63,817 nt of DNA from Desulfovibrio piger (lineage in GTDB: Bacteria > Desulfobacterota > Desulfovibrionia > Desulfovibrionales > Desulfovibrionaceae), in the NCBI RefSeq assembly GCF_012843875.1, contig NZ_JABAFY010000012.1, forward strand, positions 1 through 63,817. Reading direction: 5' to 3'. The notes under the pieces are model-generated. The model saw nothing but the letters and a program-made list of their open reading frames with translations, did not search any database and had not been told where the DNA came from. This document shows positions 16,955-25,236 of this stretch, in pieces; the first letter of the stretch is position 1; each line of letters begins with the position of its first letter. A program made the position numbers and the translations under genes.

Positions 16955-18115
16955 CTACTTCTGGCGGCGCATCCTGATGACACGGCCCTGACGGCCGACC
17001 TCATACCAGATGCCCTGCCACAGGACGCCTTCCGCGAGGATGGTACCCAGATAAACCCAGACGAACATGCAGGCGCTGGCGCAAAAAGCGACCATCCAGC
17101 GCCAGACAGGAAAAACGGCTTCCTGAAAATGGGCCCAGCCGCGCAGCACCAGCGCCAGGGCCGCGGCATAGACCAGCACGCCCACAAGCCAGCCGAAGGA
17201 AAGCTTGCCCAGCAGCACGCCCAGCACGGCCAACACGGCCCAAAGCACGGGCAGCAGCATAAGGCAGGCCAGCACGCCCAGCAGGACCCACTGGTAGGGA
17301 ATACAGAACTTGAGGAACAGGATCTGACGGTCCATCCAATGATGCCAGACCCCCAGGTCATGTTCCCGGGCCTCGGTCATCAAAACGGCGTCTCCACTCA
17401 GACGGATGCGGGCCCCCAGATGGATGAGCCGGTCAGCCAGGGAGCAGTCGTCCACCACATTGGACATCCAGAACTCGCGCACGCCGTAACGGCGGAACGC
17501 CGACAAACGGAAGCACATGGCGCCACCCCACAGCTGGGTGAAGCTCGAGATGCCCTGCAGATAGCGCATCAGCTGGACACACAGGGCATAGGCCATGGTG
17601 ACGATGCCCGTATCCCGCGCCACGACCTTGTGATAGCCGGTGCTGAAATCCTCGCCGTCCACCACAGGGGCCACCAGACGGCGGATGAAATCACGGGGAG
17701 CGATGTGCGTGCTGTCGCAAAAGGCCAGCAGCTCGACCTCGTCCTCCACGGCTTCCACGCCCTTGAGGCTGTTATGGTTCTTCTGGCCACAGCCCTTGGC
17801 GAAACCGGCCACCACATGCCGCAGCTGCGGATAGCGGGCCTGCAGCTCTCGCGCGATACCGGCTGCCGGTTCGTCAGCGGTGGCCGTGACGATCACGGGG
17901 TACAGGGCGGGGTAATCCTGCTTGAGCAGGCTCTCCAGGGCCTCCCGCATACGCGGGTGGTTCCCCCCGGCAGGCACGATCAGACCGGTACGGGGCCAGT
18001 GCGTCCGCTGAGGAGCGGGCTTGCGTTCTTCGCGGTCAAGCCTGCTGCCCACCCGGGACAGGAAAAAAAGCAGGGCACACTGCAACAGCGCCAGAACAAA
18101 GAAGGTAGTCCCCAT
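16955..18115 (-). CDS. membrane GT2/GT21-like glycosyltransferase
   Basis: 386 residues from Met at 18115, chosen because GAGG lies about 6 bases upstream and the previous gene ends 7 bases away. An N-terminal helix is followed by a GT-A domain with FCDSTHIAPRDF, the LWGGAMCFR acceptor-site segment and NVVDDCSLADRL, then three to four C-terminal helices. This layout resembles ceramide glucosyltransferase / HpnI-like enzymes, which move a sugar onto a lipid at the cytoplasmic face. The lipid acceptor is not known. It sits between a small secreted protein and the ABC permease in a tightly spaced operon. Confidence 0.82.
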   Translation of the reverse strand: MGTTFFVLALLQCALLFFLSRVGSRLDREERKPAPQRTHWPRTGLIVPAGGNHPRMREALESLLKQDYPALYPVIVTATADEPAAGIARELQARYPQLRHVVAGFAKGCGQKNHNSLKGVEAVEDEVELLAFCDSTHIAPRDFIRRLVAPVVDGEDFSTGYHKVVARDTGIVTMAYALCVQLMRYLQGISSFTQLWGGAMCFRLSAFRRYGVREFWMSNVVDDCSLADRLIHLGARIRLSGDAVLMTEAREHDLGVWHHWMDRQILFLKFCIPYQWVLLGVLACLMLLPVLWAVLAVLGVLLGKLSFGWLVGVLVYAAALALVLRGWAHFQEAVFPVWRWMVAFCASACMFVWVYLGTILAEGVLWQGIWYEVGRQGRVIRMRRQK

Positions 18116-18122
18116 AACGACC

Positions 18123-18566
18123 TCAATCCTGTTGATGCGTTGATGTTTCAGGCAGGGGCGCACAGTCGTCCATCAGCGGGACATCCCGGAAACGCCTGGC
18201 CACTGTCGTGAAGCGCATGCCGTTCCCCAGACGGATCTTGACCTCGACATCATCGCCGGGCAGGAAGCGCCCGGTGATCTTGTGCCCTGAACCATGGGTG
18301 GCAGAAAACGTGTTGTTCTGCACGGAACCATAAACATGATAGACATCGACCTGGCCGTTGGAGGAACGGAGCAGGACGACACCGCGTAATTTGCCGTCGG
18401 CGGCAAAACACATGCCCATACGGAAACTGGCTGTCAGGACATCGCCTGTCCAGAGTTCCGTCACTTCATAGGTCCCGGTATTTCCCGCAGGTGCGGCGGC
18501 AAAGCTCCAGAGCGGGGCTGCGCACAGGCAGCAGCATAGGCAAAGACAGGCCCAAAGACGCTTCAT
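18123..18566 (-). CDS. small secreted protein of unknown function in the glycan operon
   Basis: 147 residues. The start MKRLWACLCLCCCLCAAPLWSF is a Cys-rich signal-like sequence, and cleavage near SFAA is likely. The mature part looks beta-rich (TYEVTELWTGDVL, SNGQVDVYHVYGSV, HKITGRFLPGDDVEVKIRLG). I do not recognise a family. Its start overlaps the stop of the upstream GT4 gene by 4 bases and the GT2 gene follows 7 bases later, so it is translated with the glycosyltransferases and probably serves the same pathway in the periplasm. Confidence 0.75.
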   Translation of the reverse strand: MKRLWACLCLCCCLCAAPLWSFAAAPAGNTGTYEVTELWTGDVLTASFRMGMCFAADGKLRGVVLLRSSNGQVDVYHVYGSVQNNTFSATHGSGHKITGRFLPGDDVEVKIRLGNGMRFTTVARRFRDVPLMDDCAPLPETSTHQQD

Positions 18567-19645
18567 GCCCGCTCCCGTGCCGCCAGACGCATAAAGATGC
18601 CTTCATGCGCCGCCACCATGGCGTCAAACGAAAAACTCCGTTCCACCCGCTGCCGTCCGGCCCTGCCGAACCTGTCGCCCTGCGCGGGATCCGCCAGCAG
18701 CGCGGCACAGTTGTCGGCAAAGGCGGCACTGTCCCCCACCGGGGAGAGCAGACCGATCTCCCCCCGGGTCACGAGCCGGGGGATGCCACCGGTCTCCGTG
18801 GCGCATACGGGCAGACCGGCTGCCATGGCTTCCAGGATCACATTAGGCTGGCCTTCACGCACGGAAGTCAGCGCAAAGATGCGGGCGGCCGCGTAATGGG
18901 CGCGCACATCCGGGGAGCCGGGGCAGAATTCCACGCCCCCGTCCGGCAGATGCTCCGCGACCCAGGCCTTGAGCTCCTTTTCCCGCGGGCCGTCGCCCAC
19001 AAGACGCAGGCGGACGCCGGGATGCCGTTCACGCAGAAGAGCGAAGCCTTTCAGCAGGGTCAGATGATCTTTGTCTTCGGCCAGACGCGCCACACAGAGG
19101 ATGAGCGGCGGACGCTCCGAAGGCGCGGGCTGCGCAGGCGCGAAACGCTCCGTGTCCACCCCGTTGGGCACATAGGTCAGCCGTGCGGCCGGGACGCCCA
19201 GGCCGGAAAGGACATCAGCGAGCGCCTCGGAATTACAGACCATGTGGTCCGTCAGACGCCAGAGAAAACGCTCATGCTGCCTGCGCGGCGCTCCACCGCC
19301 ACGCACCGTGCCCACGATGGGGATACCCAGCAGCCGTCCCCAGAGACGGCCCCAGATGTTGGGCAGAGCCGTGCAGGGGACGAGGACATCAGGTGCCAGG
19401 CGTTTGAGGGCCGCCGGCATGAGCGCAAAGAAAAAGGGATTCACCTTGCGGCTGCGCCCCAGATATTCCACGCGGATACCGGCCTGTTCGACCTGTGCAT
19501 CAAGGTCGGTCCTGCCCGTAAGGACCAGCATGGAGACATGGAAGCGCGTCCTGTCCAGACGGCAGGCCAGCTCGACCATCTGGCGCTGGGTACCGCCAAA
19601 ACAGAGATCTTCCATGACGAAGAGCACATGTATTTTATCAGACAT
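18563..19645 (-). CDS. GT4 family glycosyltransferase
   Basis: 360 residues from Met at 19645 behind GAGG; an upstream Met at 19672 is possible. The GT-B fold is clear: VMEDLCFGGTQRQMVELA at the N-terminus, VPNGVDTERFAP at the linker, LCVARLAEDKDHLTLLKGF, VGDGPREKELK and the E-x7-E region EGQPNVILEAMAAGLPV. GT4 enzymes of this type add hexoses in lipid-linked or exopolysaccharide assembly. It is first in the five-gene minus-strand operon and is transcribed divergently from the polysaccharide deacetylase gene. Confidence 0.88.
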   Translation of the reverse strand: MSDKIHVLFVMEDLCFGGTQRQMVELACRLDRTRFHVSMLVLTGRTDLDAQVEQAGIRVEYLGRSRKVNPFFFALMPAALKRLAPDVLVPCTALPNIWGRLWGRLLGIPIVGTVRGGGAPRRQHERFLWRLTDHMVCNSEALADVLSGLGVPAARLTYVPNGVDTERFAPAQPAPSERPPLILCVARLAEDKDHLTLLKGFALLRERHPGVRLRLVGDGPREKELKAWVAEHLPDGGVEFCPGSPDVRAHYAAARIFALTSVREGQPNVILEAMAAGLPVCATETGGIPRLVTRGEIGLLSPVGDSAAFADNCAALLADPAQGDRFGRAGRQRVERSFSFDAMVAAHEGIFMRLAARERA

Positions 19646-19728
19646 GGGTGCATCCTCATGTATTCCGGGCAAATTTGCAAGTCCGTAGCCGCATTGCCTT
19701 GCGCGCGCCTTGGGCGTATCGTCTTTTT

Positions 19729-20724
19729 ATGAGTAACCCCCATCCCCATACATCCGACAGCCCCCTGCGGGTGGTCGTCAGTCTCGATGTCGAAGAAGAA
19801 GGCCTGTTTTCCGGCCATTATGCCACCAGCGGTTGTGGCGTTTCCAACGTTTCCCTCCTGCCCAGGCTCGCGCCGCTGAGCAGGGATCTGGGCTTCCCGC
19901 TGACGCTGTTCTGTGCCCATACGGTCTTTGCCGATGCCGGGGCCTGTCGTGTGCTGAAACAGATGCGCGACCATTACGGCGCGGAGATCGGGGCCCATCT
20001 CCACCATTGGAGCACGCCGCCGGCCTCTCCGCTGGATCCCCCCCACGAAGGCCAGCCCACACGCACGGACAAACTGCCGCGCGACCTGCTGCGCCAGCGT
20101 CTGGCCACGCTGCTGGATGCCGGGCGGGAATTCCAGGGCGCTCCCCTGACCAGCTTCCGCATGGGCCGCTGGGACCTCAAGGACTGCGTGCGTCCCCTGC
20201 TTTCCGAGGCAGGCATCAAGGTGGACAGCTCCGTCTGCCCCCTGCGCCATTTCCCGGGCGGACCGGACCACTTTCTTGCCCCGGCGGATCCCTACTGGGT
20301 GGAAGGCTGGCAGGGAGCTCCCCTGCTGGAGGCACCCATCACGCAGATCCCTCTGCATCCCACGTTTGCCCAGCTCTGGTACCGGGCCTGCCCTGCCGCC
20401 TCGCGGGACAAGTTCCATTTCTGGGGCGTCCTCAGTCCCAATCCGTTCTGGCATGCGCCCCGGATCATGCGCTGGGCCGCACGGTTGCACCGCCGGCGGG
20501 GCGGACAGGTGCTGAGCCTGTTCTGGCACTCTTCCGAGATGCTGCCCGGCGGTTCCCCGCATGTGCCTGACCAGAAGGCCGCGGACGCCGTTCTGGAACG
20601 CATCCATGCCTTCCTGTCCTGGCTTCGGGAGACCTTCCCGGTCCAGGGCTGCACCGCCAGCCAGCTGGCAGAACTGCCTGCGGGCACCTTCCCTGCCCGC
20701 CCGGCAGGCCAGGGCGACTGGTAA
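19729..20724 (+). CDS. polysaccharide deacetylase-like protein (NodB homology fold)
   Basis: 331 residues from the ATG at 19729. The N-terminal VVSLDVEEEG supplies the first-strand Asp, EIGAHLHHW gives the His-x3-His-like metal site, SFRMGRWDLKD is the arginine motif, and LFWHSSEM near the C-terminus gives a late His. This is the WalW-like branch of carbohydrate esterase 4-like proteins. There is no signal peptide, so it may act on a cytoplasmic or membrane-linked precursor. It is divergent from the glycosyltransferase operon with about 80 bases between the starts, which suggests shared control. The substrate is unknown. Confidence 0.78.
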   Translation: MSNPHPHTSDSPLRVVVSLDVEEEGLFSGHYATSGCGVSNVSLLPRLAPLSRDLGFPLTLFCAHTVFADAGACRVLKQMRDHYGAEIGAHLHHWSTPPASPLDPPHEGQPTRTDKLPRDLLRQRLATLLDAGREFQGAPLTSFRMGRWDLKDCVRPLLSEAGIKVDSSVCPLRHFPGGPDHFLAPADPYWVEGWQGAPLLEAPITQIPLHPTFAQLWYRACPAASRDKFHFWGVLSPNPFWHAPRIMRWAARLHRRRGGQVLSLFWHSSEMLPGGSPHVPDQKAADAVLERIHAFLSWLRETFPVQGCTASQLAELPAGTFPARPAGQGDW

Positions 20725-20735
20725 AACGCAAACCG

Positions 20736-20767
20736 AACGGGACAGGCTCCTAGCCTGTCCCGTTTTT
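20736..20767 (+). terminator. strong terminator of the deacetylase gene
   Basis: A perfect 13-base-pair stem (20736-20748 with 20752-20764) closes a 3-base loop and ends in a run of T. Confidence 0.92.
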
Positions 20768-20772
20768 CCAGA

Positions 20773-20799
20773 CGCTGTGGACCGACACAGCGTTTTTTT
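20773..20799 (+). terminator. second tandem terminator or attenuator before the EamA gene
   Basis: CGCTGTG (20773-20779) pairs with CACAGCG (20786-20792) and is followed by seven T residues (20793-20799), only 6 bases after the first terminator. It lies about 30 bases before the next start codon, so it could back up the first terminator. Confidence 0.75.
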
Positions 20800-20830
20800 C
20801 ATGGCTCCATCTGACCGAGGAATGACACTC

Positions 20831-21733
20831 ATGGCCGCGTCCCTGCCTTCTCCCGTCTCCCCTTCCGCCCGCCGTCACGGCCTGATCCTGATCCTGCTGA
20901 CCGTCTTTGCCTGGTCGGTCATCGGCCTGATCTCCAAAAACTGTCTGGCCGCCGGTGTCAGCCCGCTCGAAACGGCCTTCTGGCGTGCCGCCATCGGCGC
21001 CGCCTGCTTCATCACCCACGCGACACTGAGCAGGCAGATCCGCATCCCGCTACGCCACGCGGCCCTGTTCACCGTTTTCGGCTTCTGGGCCGTGGGCGTC
21101 TTCTACACGGCCACGTTGTACGCCATCAAGCTCAGCGGCGCGGCCATGGCCGTGGTGCTGCTCTATACGGCGCCGGTCTGGGTCGCCATGTTCTCCCGCT
21201 TTCTGTTCCATGAACCCATCACCACCCGCCAGTGCGGCATCATCGCTCTGGCCCTGGCCGGTACGGGCATGGTCTGCTTATCCGGCGGCAGCCTGCCGGG
21301 GCAGACATCGTGGACAGGCATCGCCTGCGGCCTGCTCATCAGCGTGTGCTACGCCTCCCACTACCCCTTCTGCCGCTGGTGGCAGGACCGCTATACCCCG
21401 GCCACCCTCTATGCCTTCATGCAGCTGGGCGGCGCGGCGGTCATCTTCTGCCTCACGCCTGTCAGCCTCGACCACAGCCTCTCCACCTGGGGCTGGCTGC
21501 TGATCCTGGGCGGCTTCACCGGCTATTTCGCCTTCTTTTGCTACGCCCAGGCCCTCAAGCGTCTGGGGCTGGTCCGTACGGCCGTGCTCTGCTACCTGGA
21601 GCCCATCCTCAGCACCATCTGGGTCTGGCTGTTCTGGGATGAGTTTTTCAGCCCGCTGGGCTGGGCCGGGAGCGCCCTGGTGCTGGCCGCCGTCTTCTGG
21701 CTGAACATGGACAAGAGCCGGGCCGCCTCCTAG
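20831..21733 (+). CDS. EamA/DMT-family transporter
   Basis: 300 residues from the ATG at 20831, chosen for its GAGG 10 bases upstream; in-frame ATGs at 20801 and 20822 are less well placed. About ten hydrophobic helices form two EamA repeats, with the typical FLFHEPIT loop at the end of the first and YLEPILSTIWVWLFWDE in the second. Members export amino acids, amines or nucleotide-type metabolites. The substrate cannot be told. Upstream terminators isolate it from the glycan locus, so it should have its own promoter. Confidence 0.85.
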   Translation: MAASLPSPVSPSARRHGLILILLTVFAWSVIGLISKNCLAAGVSPLETAFWRAAIGAACFITHATLSRQIRIPLRHAALFTVFGFWAVGVFYTATLYAIKLSGAAMAVVLLYTAPVWVAMFSRFLFHEPITTRQCGIIALALAGTGMVCLSGGSLPGQTSWTGIACGLLISVCYASHYPFCRWWQDRYTPATLYAFMQLGGAAVIFCLTPVSLDHSLSTWGWLLILGGFTGYFAFFCYAQALKRLGLVRTAVLCYLEPILSTIWVWLFWDEFFSPLGWAGSALVLAAVFWLNMDKSRAAS

Positions 21734-22020
21734 GCGGTCAGTGGCCTGCTGCACAAAACGGCGGTAACGGCCCACAGGATGCCACAAACTGACAGCCCGG
21801 GAACCGCCCAAAAAGGACACGTGGCGACCGGCGTTGCCAACGGTCCTATCCGTGGCGGTCGGCGTCCCTGCTCCAAAAGTCTGCCCCGGAAGAGCAAAGG
21901 AGCTCCATCGGCCATGATGGAACGAGGCTCGCCAACGGCAGCGAAGATGCCCTCCCCAACACTCTCATGGCAGAGGGTTTTCTGCCTGCCCCTTTGAGCA
22001 TCGACCGGAGAAACCGCACA
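21734..22020. other. gene-free interval
   Basis: I found no convincing gene, tRNA or repeat here. Short open frames on the minus strand lack ribosome sites and recognisable domains. Confidence 0.5.
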
Positions 22021-22066
22021 AAAAATGCGCAGGATGGCATCACGCCATCCTGCGCATCGTTTTTCT
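22020..22066. terminator. bidirectional terminator
   Basis: A perfect 14-base-pair stem (22025-22038 with 22044-22057) closes a 5-base loop. T-runs are present on both strands. It ends the uraA operon on the minus strand and could block + strand read-through from the EamA gene. Confidence 0.9.
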
Positions 22067-22080
22067 CTTTCAGGGCTTTT

Positions 22081-23340
22081 TTATCCCTGCGGATCATCCT
22101 GCGGCAAAAGCAGGTTGAGGACCACACCGGTGATGGCCGCCAGACCGATACCGGCCAGCTTGAAACCGCCGATGCTGACCTGCATCCCGCCCACGCCAAA
22201 AATGATGATCAGGGGCACGATGACCATGTTGCGGGGCCGCAGCAGATCCTGCCCGGCACGCACCAGCGTGTTCAGGCCCACCACCATGATGGCCCCGAAC
22301 AGCAGGATCATGATCCCGCCCATGACGGGCGCGGGGATGCAGCTGAGGAACGCCCCCACCTTGGCGACCATGGAGAGCAGGATGGCGCACAGGGCGGCCC
22401 AGGTCATGACCGCGGGATTGAAGGCCCGGGTCAGGGTCACGGCGCCGGTCACCTCGGAATAGGTGGTGTTGGGCGGCCCGCCCAGCAGACAGGCGGCCAT
22501 GGTGGCCACCCCGTCCCCCAGCATGGTGTTCTTCACACCGGGATCACGCAGATAATCCTTGCCCGTGACGGAACTGATGGCGATGATGTCGCCAAAGTGC
22601 TCGATGGCAGGGGCCAAGGTCACCGGGATGATGAAGAGCAGCGGCTCCCATGCGAATTCCGGCAGGCTGAAGGCCGGCAGGGCCAGCCAGGGGCTTTTGC
22701 TCACGGCCTCCCAGCTGGTCACGCCCATGATCTCCGCCATCACCAGACCAGCGGCGATGCCGCAGAGGATGGGCACCAGACGCAGCATGCCGCGCCCCAG
22801 CAGGGAGACGGCCACGGTCACGGCCAGCGAGACCATGGAGATGCTCATGGCCGTTGTCTGGGGCATGGCCGGGCCGCTCTGTCCCAGGGCCATCTTGACG
22901 GCCGTAGGCGCCAGCACGAGACCGATGACCATGATCACCGGGCCGGTCACGATGGGCGGCAGCAGACGCAGGATGAGCCCCATGCCGCGCCAGCGGATGA
23001 CCAGGCTGATGAGCACATAGAGCAGGCCGGAAAAGACCAGGGCCCCCATGGTGCGGGGCATGCCCCAGGTCTCCACGCCATAGATGATGGGCGCGATGAA
23101 GGCAAAGGAAGATGCGAGGAAGATGGGCACCTTGCCCCGCGTGATGAGCTGGAACAGCAGCGTGCCCACACCGGCGGTGAACAGGGCAACATTGCTGTTG
23201 AGTCCTGTCAGCAAGGGGACAAGCACCAGCGCGCCGAAAGCCACGAAAAGCATCTGCGCACCCAGCAGGCAGTCACGCAGACGCAGCCTGTAACGGCAGG
23301 GATCGAACTCCCCGCCTCCGGTGTTGAGCTGTTCCGCCAT
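22081..23340 (-). CDS. uraA: uracil permease (nucleobase-cation symporter-2)
   Basis: 419 residues, about 12-14 helices. The N-terminus contains FDPCRYRLRLRDCLLGAQMLFVAFGA, typical of UraA. The family signature GGPPNTTYSEVTGAVTLTR is present in the middle, and the C-terminal half keeps the second conserved helix region (PAPVMGGIMILLFGAI). It takes up uracil with protons. It lies 8 bases after upp on the same strand, the classic uracil salvage pair: import followed by phosphoribosylation. Confidence 0.93.
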   Translation of the reverse strand: MAEQLNTGGGEFDPCRYRLRLRDCLLGAQMLFVAFGALVLVPLLTGLNSNVALFTAGVGTLLFQLITRGKVPIFLASSFAFIAPIIYGVETWGMPRTMGALVFSGLLYVLISLVIRWRGMGLILRLLPPIVTGPVIMVIGLVLAPTAVKMALGQSGPAMPQTTAMSISMVSLAVTVAVSLLGRGMLRLVPILCGIAAGLVMAEIMGVTSWEAVSKSPWLALPAFSLPEFAWEPLLFIIPVTLAPAIEHFGDIIAISSVTGKDYLRDPGVKNTMLGDGVATMAACLLGGPPNTTYSEVTGAVTLTRAFNPAVMTWAALCAILLSMVAKVGAFLSCIPAPVMGGIMILLFGAIMVVGLNTLVRAGQDLLRPRNMVIVPLIIIFGVGGMQVSIGGFKLAGIGLAAITGVVLNLLLPQDDPQG

Positions 23341-23348
23341 GCGGTCTC

Positions 23349-23975
23349 CTACTTGGTGCCGAAGATGCGGTCACCGGCATCGCCCAGGCCGGGGATGATA
23401 TAGCCGTTCTCGTTCAGGTGCGAGTCCACCGAAGCGGTGTAGATCTCCACATCAGGATGCTTTTCCTGGACTTTGGCGATGCCTTCGGGCGCGCAGACCA
23501 GGTTGAGGCTGCAGATGTGCTTGCAGCCGCGTTTCTTGAGGATGTCGATGGTGGCGATGAGCGAACCGCCCGTGGCCAGCATGGGGTCCAGGATGATGGC
23601 CAGGCGGCTTTCGATATTGCGGGCCAGCTTGGCATAATATTCCACGGGCTCCAGCGTTTCCTCATTGCGGTACAGGCCCACCACGCTGATCTTGGCGCCG
23701 GGGATCATGTCCAGCACACCGTCCATGAGGCCCAGACCGGCGCGCAGGATGGGGACGATGGTCACCATCTTGCCGGAAATGGCCTCCACTTCCACGGGCC
23801 CTGCCCAGCCTTGCACCGTATGCTTCTCGGTAGTGAAGCCCTTGGTGGCCTCGTAGATGAGCAAACGGGCAATCTCATTGGAAACACTGCGGAATTCACT
23901 GGTGGACGTACTGTCCTTGCGCAGGATGCCGAGCTTGTGACGCACCAGGGGATGATCCACTACATGGACTGCCAT
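23349..23975 (-). CDS. upp: uracil phosphoribosyltransferase
   Basis: 208 residues from Met at 23975 behind [23 protein letters not shown] opens the protein, [20 protein letters not shown] follows, and the PRPP-binding motif is [14 protein letters not shown]. The C-terminal [13 protein letters not shown] closes the uracil site. It converts uracil and PRPP to UMP in the cytoplasm. It is first in an upp-uraA operon with a good promoter at 24018-24046. I saw no PyrR attenuator in the short leader. Confidence 0.97.
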   Translation of the reverse strand: MAVHVVDHPLVRHKLGILRKDSTSTSEFRSVSNEIARLLIYEATKGFTTEKHTVQGWAGPVEVEAISGKMVTIVPILRAGLGLMDGVLDMIPGAKISVVGLYRNEETLEPVEYYAKLARNIESRLAIILDPMLATGGSLIATIDILKKRGCKHICSLNLVCAPEGIAKVQEKHPDVEIYTASVDSHLNENGYIIPGLGDAGDRIFGTK

Positions 23976-24017
23976 ATCCAACTCCTTGCTGTAAATGAAA
24001 AAAGTTCGGGGCAATCC

Positions 24018-24046
24018 ACGCTATGCTGCGCCCTGTACGCTGTCAA
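24018..24046 (-). promoter_or_regulatory. promoter of upp-uraA
   Basis: On the minus strand TTGACA (complement at 24041-24046) and TAGCGT (complement at 24018-24023) are separated by 17 bases, about 40 bases before the upp start. Confidence 0.6.
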
Positions 24047-24142
24047 GGTCTCGTGCGATATCTGCGGGAAGGGACACGGTTTACAGCGTCCCGGCTTTGG
24101 CGTACCCATAACAGACTTTTTTTACTTTTTTAGAGGATCGTC

Positions 24143-25213
24143 ATGCCCCCAGTTCAGGACGTTGCCGCATTTCTGGCCATGCGGGACCAGGGCCTCCCGC
24201 TGCTGGATGTCCGCTCTCCCGGCGAGTTCGCCTTTGCCCATATCCCCGGTGCCCTCAACCTGCCCCTGTTCACCGACGAAGAACGCGCCAAGGTCGGGAC
24301 AGCCCACGCCCGCAGCGGGCGCGAAGGCGCCGTCCATCTGGCCCTGGAGCTGGTGGGCGGTCATCTGGCCGCCCTGCTGGCCCGCGCCCGCCATCTGTGC
24401 GGCAGCAAGCGCGAGGTCCTGCTCCACTGCTGGCGGGGCGGCATGCGCAGCGACAGCATGCGCTGGCTGCTGGAAACGGGCGGCTTCACCGTGCACAGGC
24501 TGGAAGGCGGCTACAAAAGCTACCGGACCTTCGTGCGCAGCGAGCTGGCGCGCCCTCGGCCCATCCTCGTGCTGGGCGGCTACACGGGCTGCGGCAAGAC
24601 AGACATTTTGCTGGAACTGCAGCGCCTCGGTTCGCAGGTCATCGATCTGGAAGGCCTGGCCCACCACAAGGGCTCTGCCTTCGGCGCTCTGGGCCAGGCC
24701 GAAGACCAGCCCGGCAACGAATGGTTCGAGAACCAGCTCTATGAAGCATGGCGGCGCTGCTATCCTGCCCGGCCTGTCTGGCTCGAGGACGAAAGCCGCC
24801 ACATCGGCCATGTGACCATGTGTGAGGAATTTTTTGCCCAGCTGGGCCGCAGTCCGCTGGTCCGCGTTTTCCTGCCGGATGAGGAACGCGTCGCCCATCT
24901 TGTCCGCGATTACGGCGGACAGGACATGCGGGAAGGCCTGCTGGCAGCCCTGGAGCGTCTGCAGCGCCGTCTGGGCAGTGAGCTGACCCAGCGCTGCAGG
25001 CTGTGGATAGATGAAGGGAATTATGCCGATGCCGCCCGCGCGGTGCTCCATTATTATGACCGCTGTTACGCGCATCAGATAGAAAACCGCCAGGCCCCCG
25101 TCATCAAGGAGCTGACCTGTACCACCGACGATCCGGCCCTGGCCGCCCGCCTGCTCCATCAATGGGAACAGGACCTGCCGCCGGAAACGTTCACCGCCAC
25201 CACACCTCTGTAA
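24143..25213 (+). CDS. selU: tRNA 2-selenouridine synthase
   Basis: 356 residues. The N-terminal rhodanese domain has LLDVRSPGEFAFAHIPGALN and the catalytic CWRGGMRS loop. The C-terminal half has a P-loop (GGYTGCGKTDIL) and a FENQLYEAW segment typical of SelU/MnmH. The enzyme replaces sulfur with selenium at the wobble uridine of tRNAs for Lys, Glu and Gln, using selenophosphate. AGAGGA precedes the ATG. Its presence implies selenophosphate synthesis elsewhere in the genome. The next gene starts 23 bases downstream and is probably in the same transcript. Confidence 0.95.
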   Translation: MPPVQDVAAFLAMRDQGLPLLDVRSPGEFAFAHIPGALNLPLFTDEERAKVGTAHARSGREGAVHLALELVGGHLAALLARARHLCGSKREVLLHCWRGGMRSDSMRWLLETGGFTVHRLEGGYKSYRTFVRSELARPRPILVLGGYTGCGKTDILLELQRLGSQVIDLEGLAHHKGSAFGALGQAEDQPGNEWFENQLYEAWRRCYPARPVWLEDESRHIGHVTMCEEFFAQLGRSPLVRVFLPDEERVAHLVRDYGGQDMREGLLAALERLQRRLGSELTQRCRLWIDEGNYADAARAVLHYYDRCYAHQIENRQAPVIKELTCTTDDPALAARLLHQWEQDLPPETFTATTPL

Positions 25214-25236
25214 CGGTTCCCGACAAGGAGGAACAG

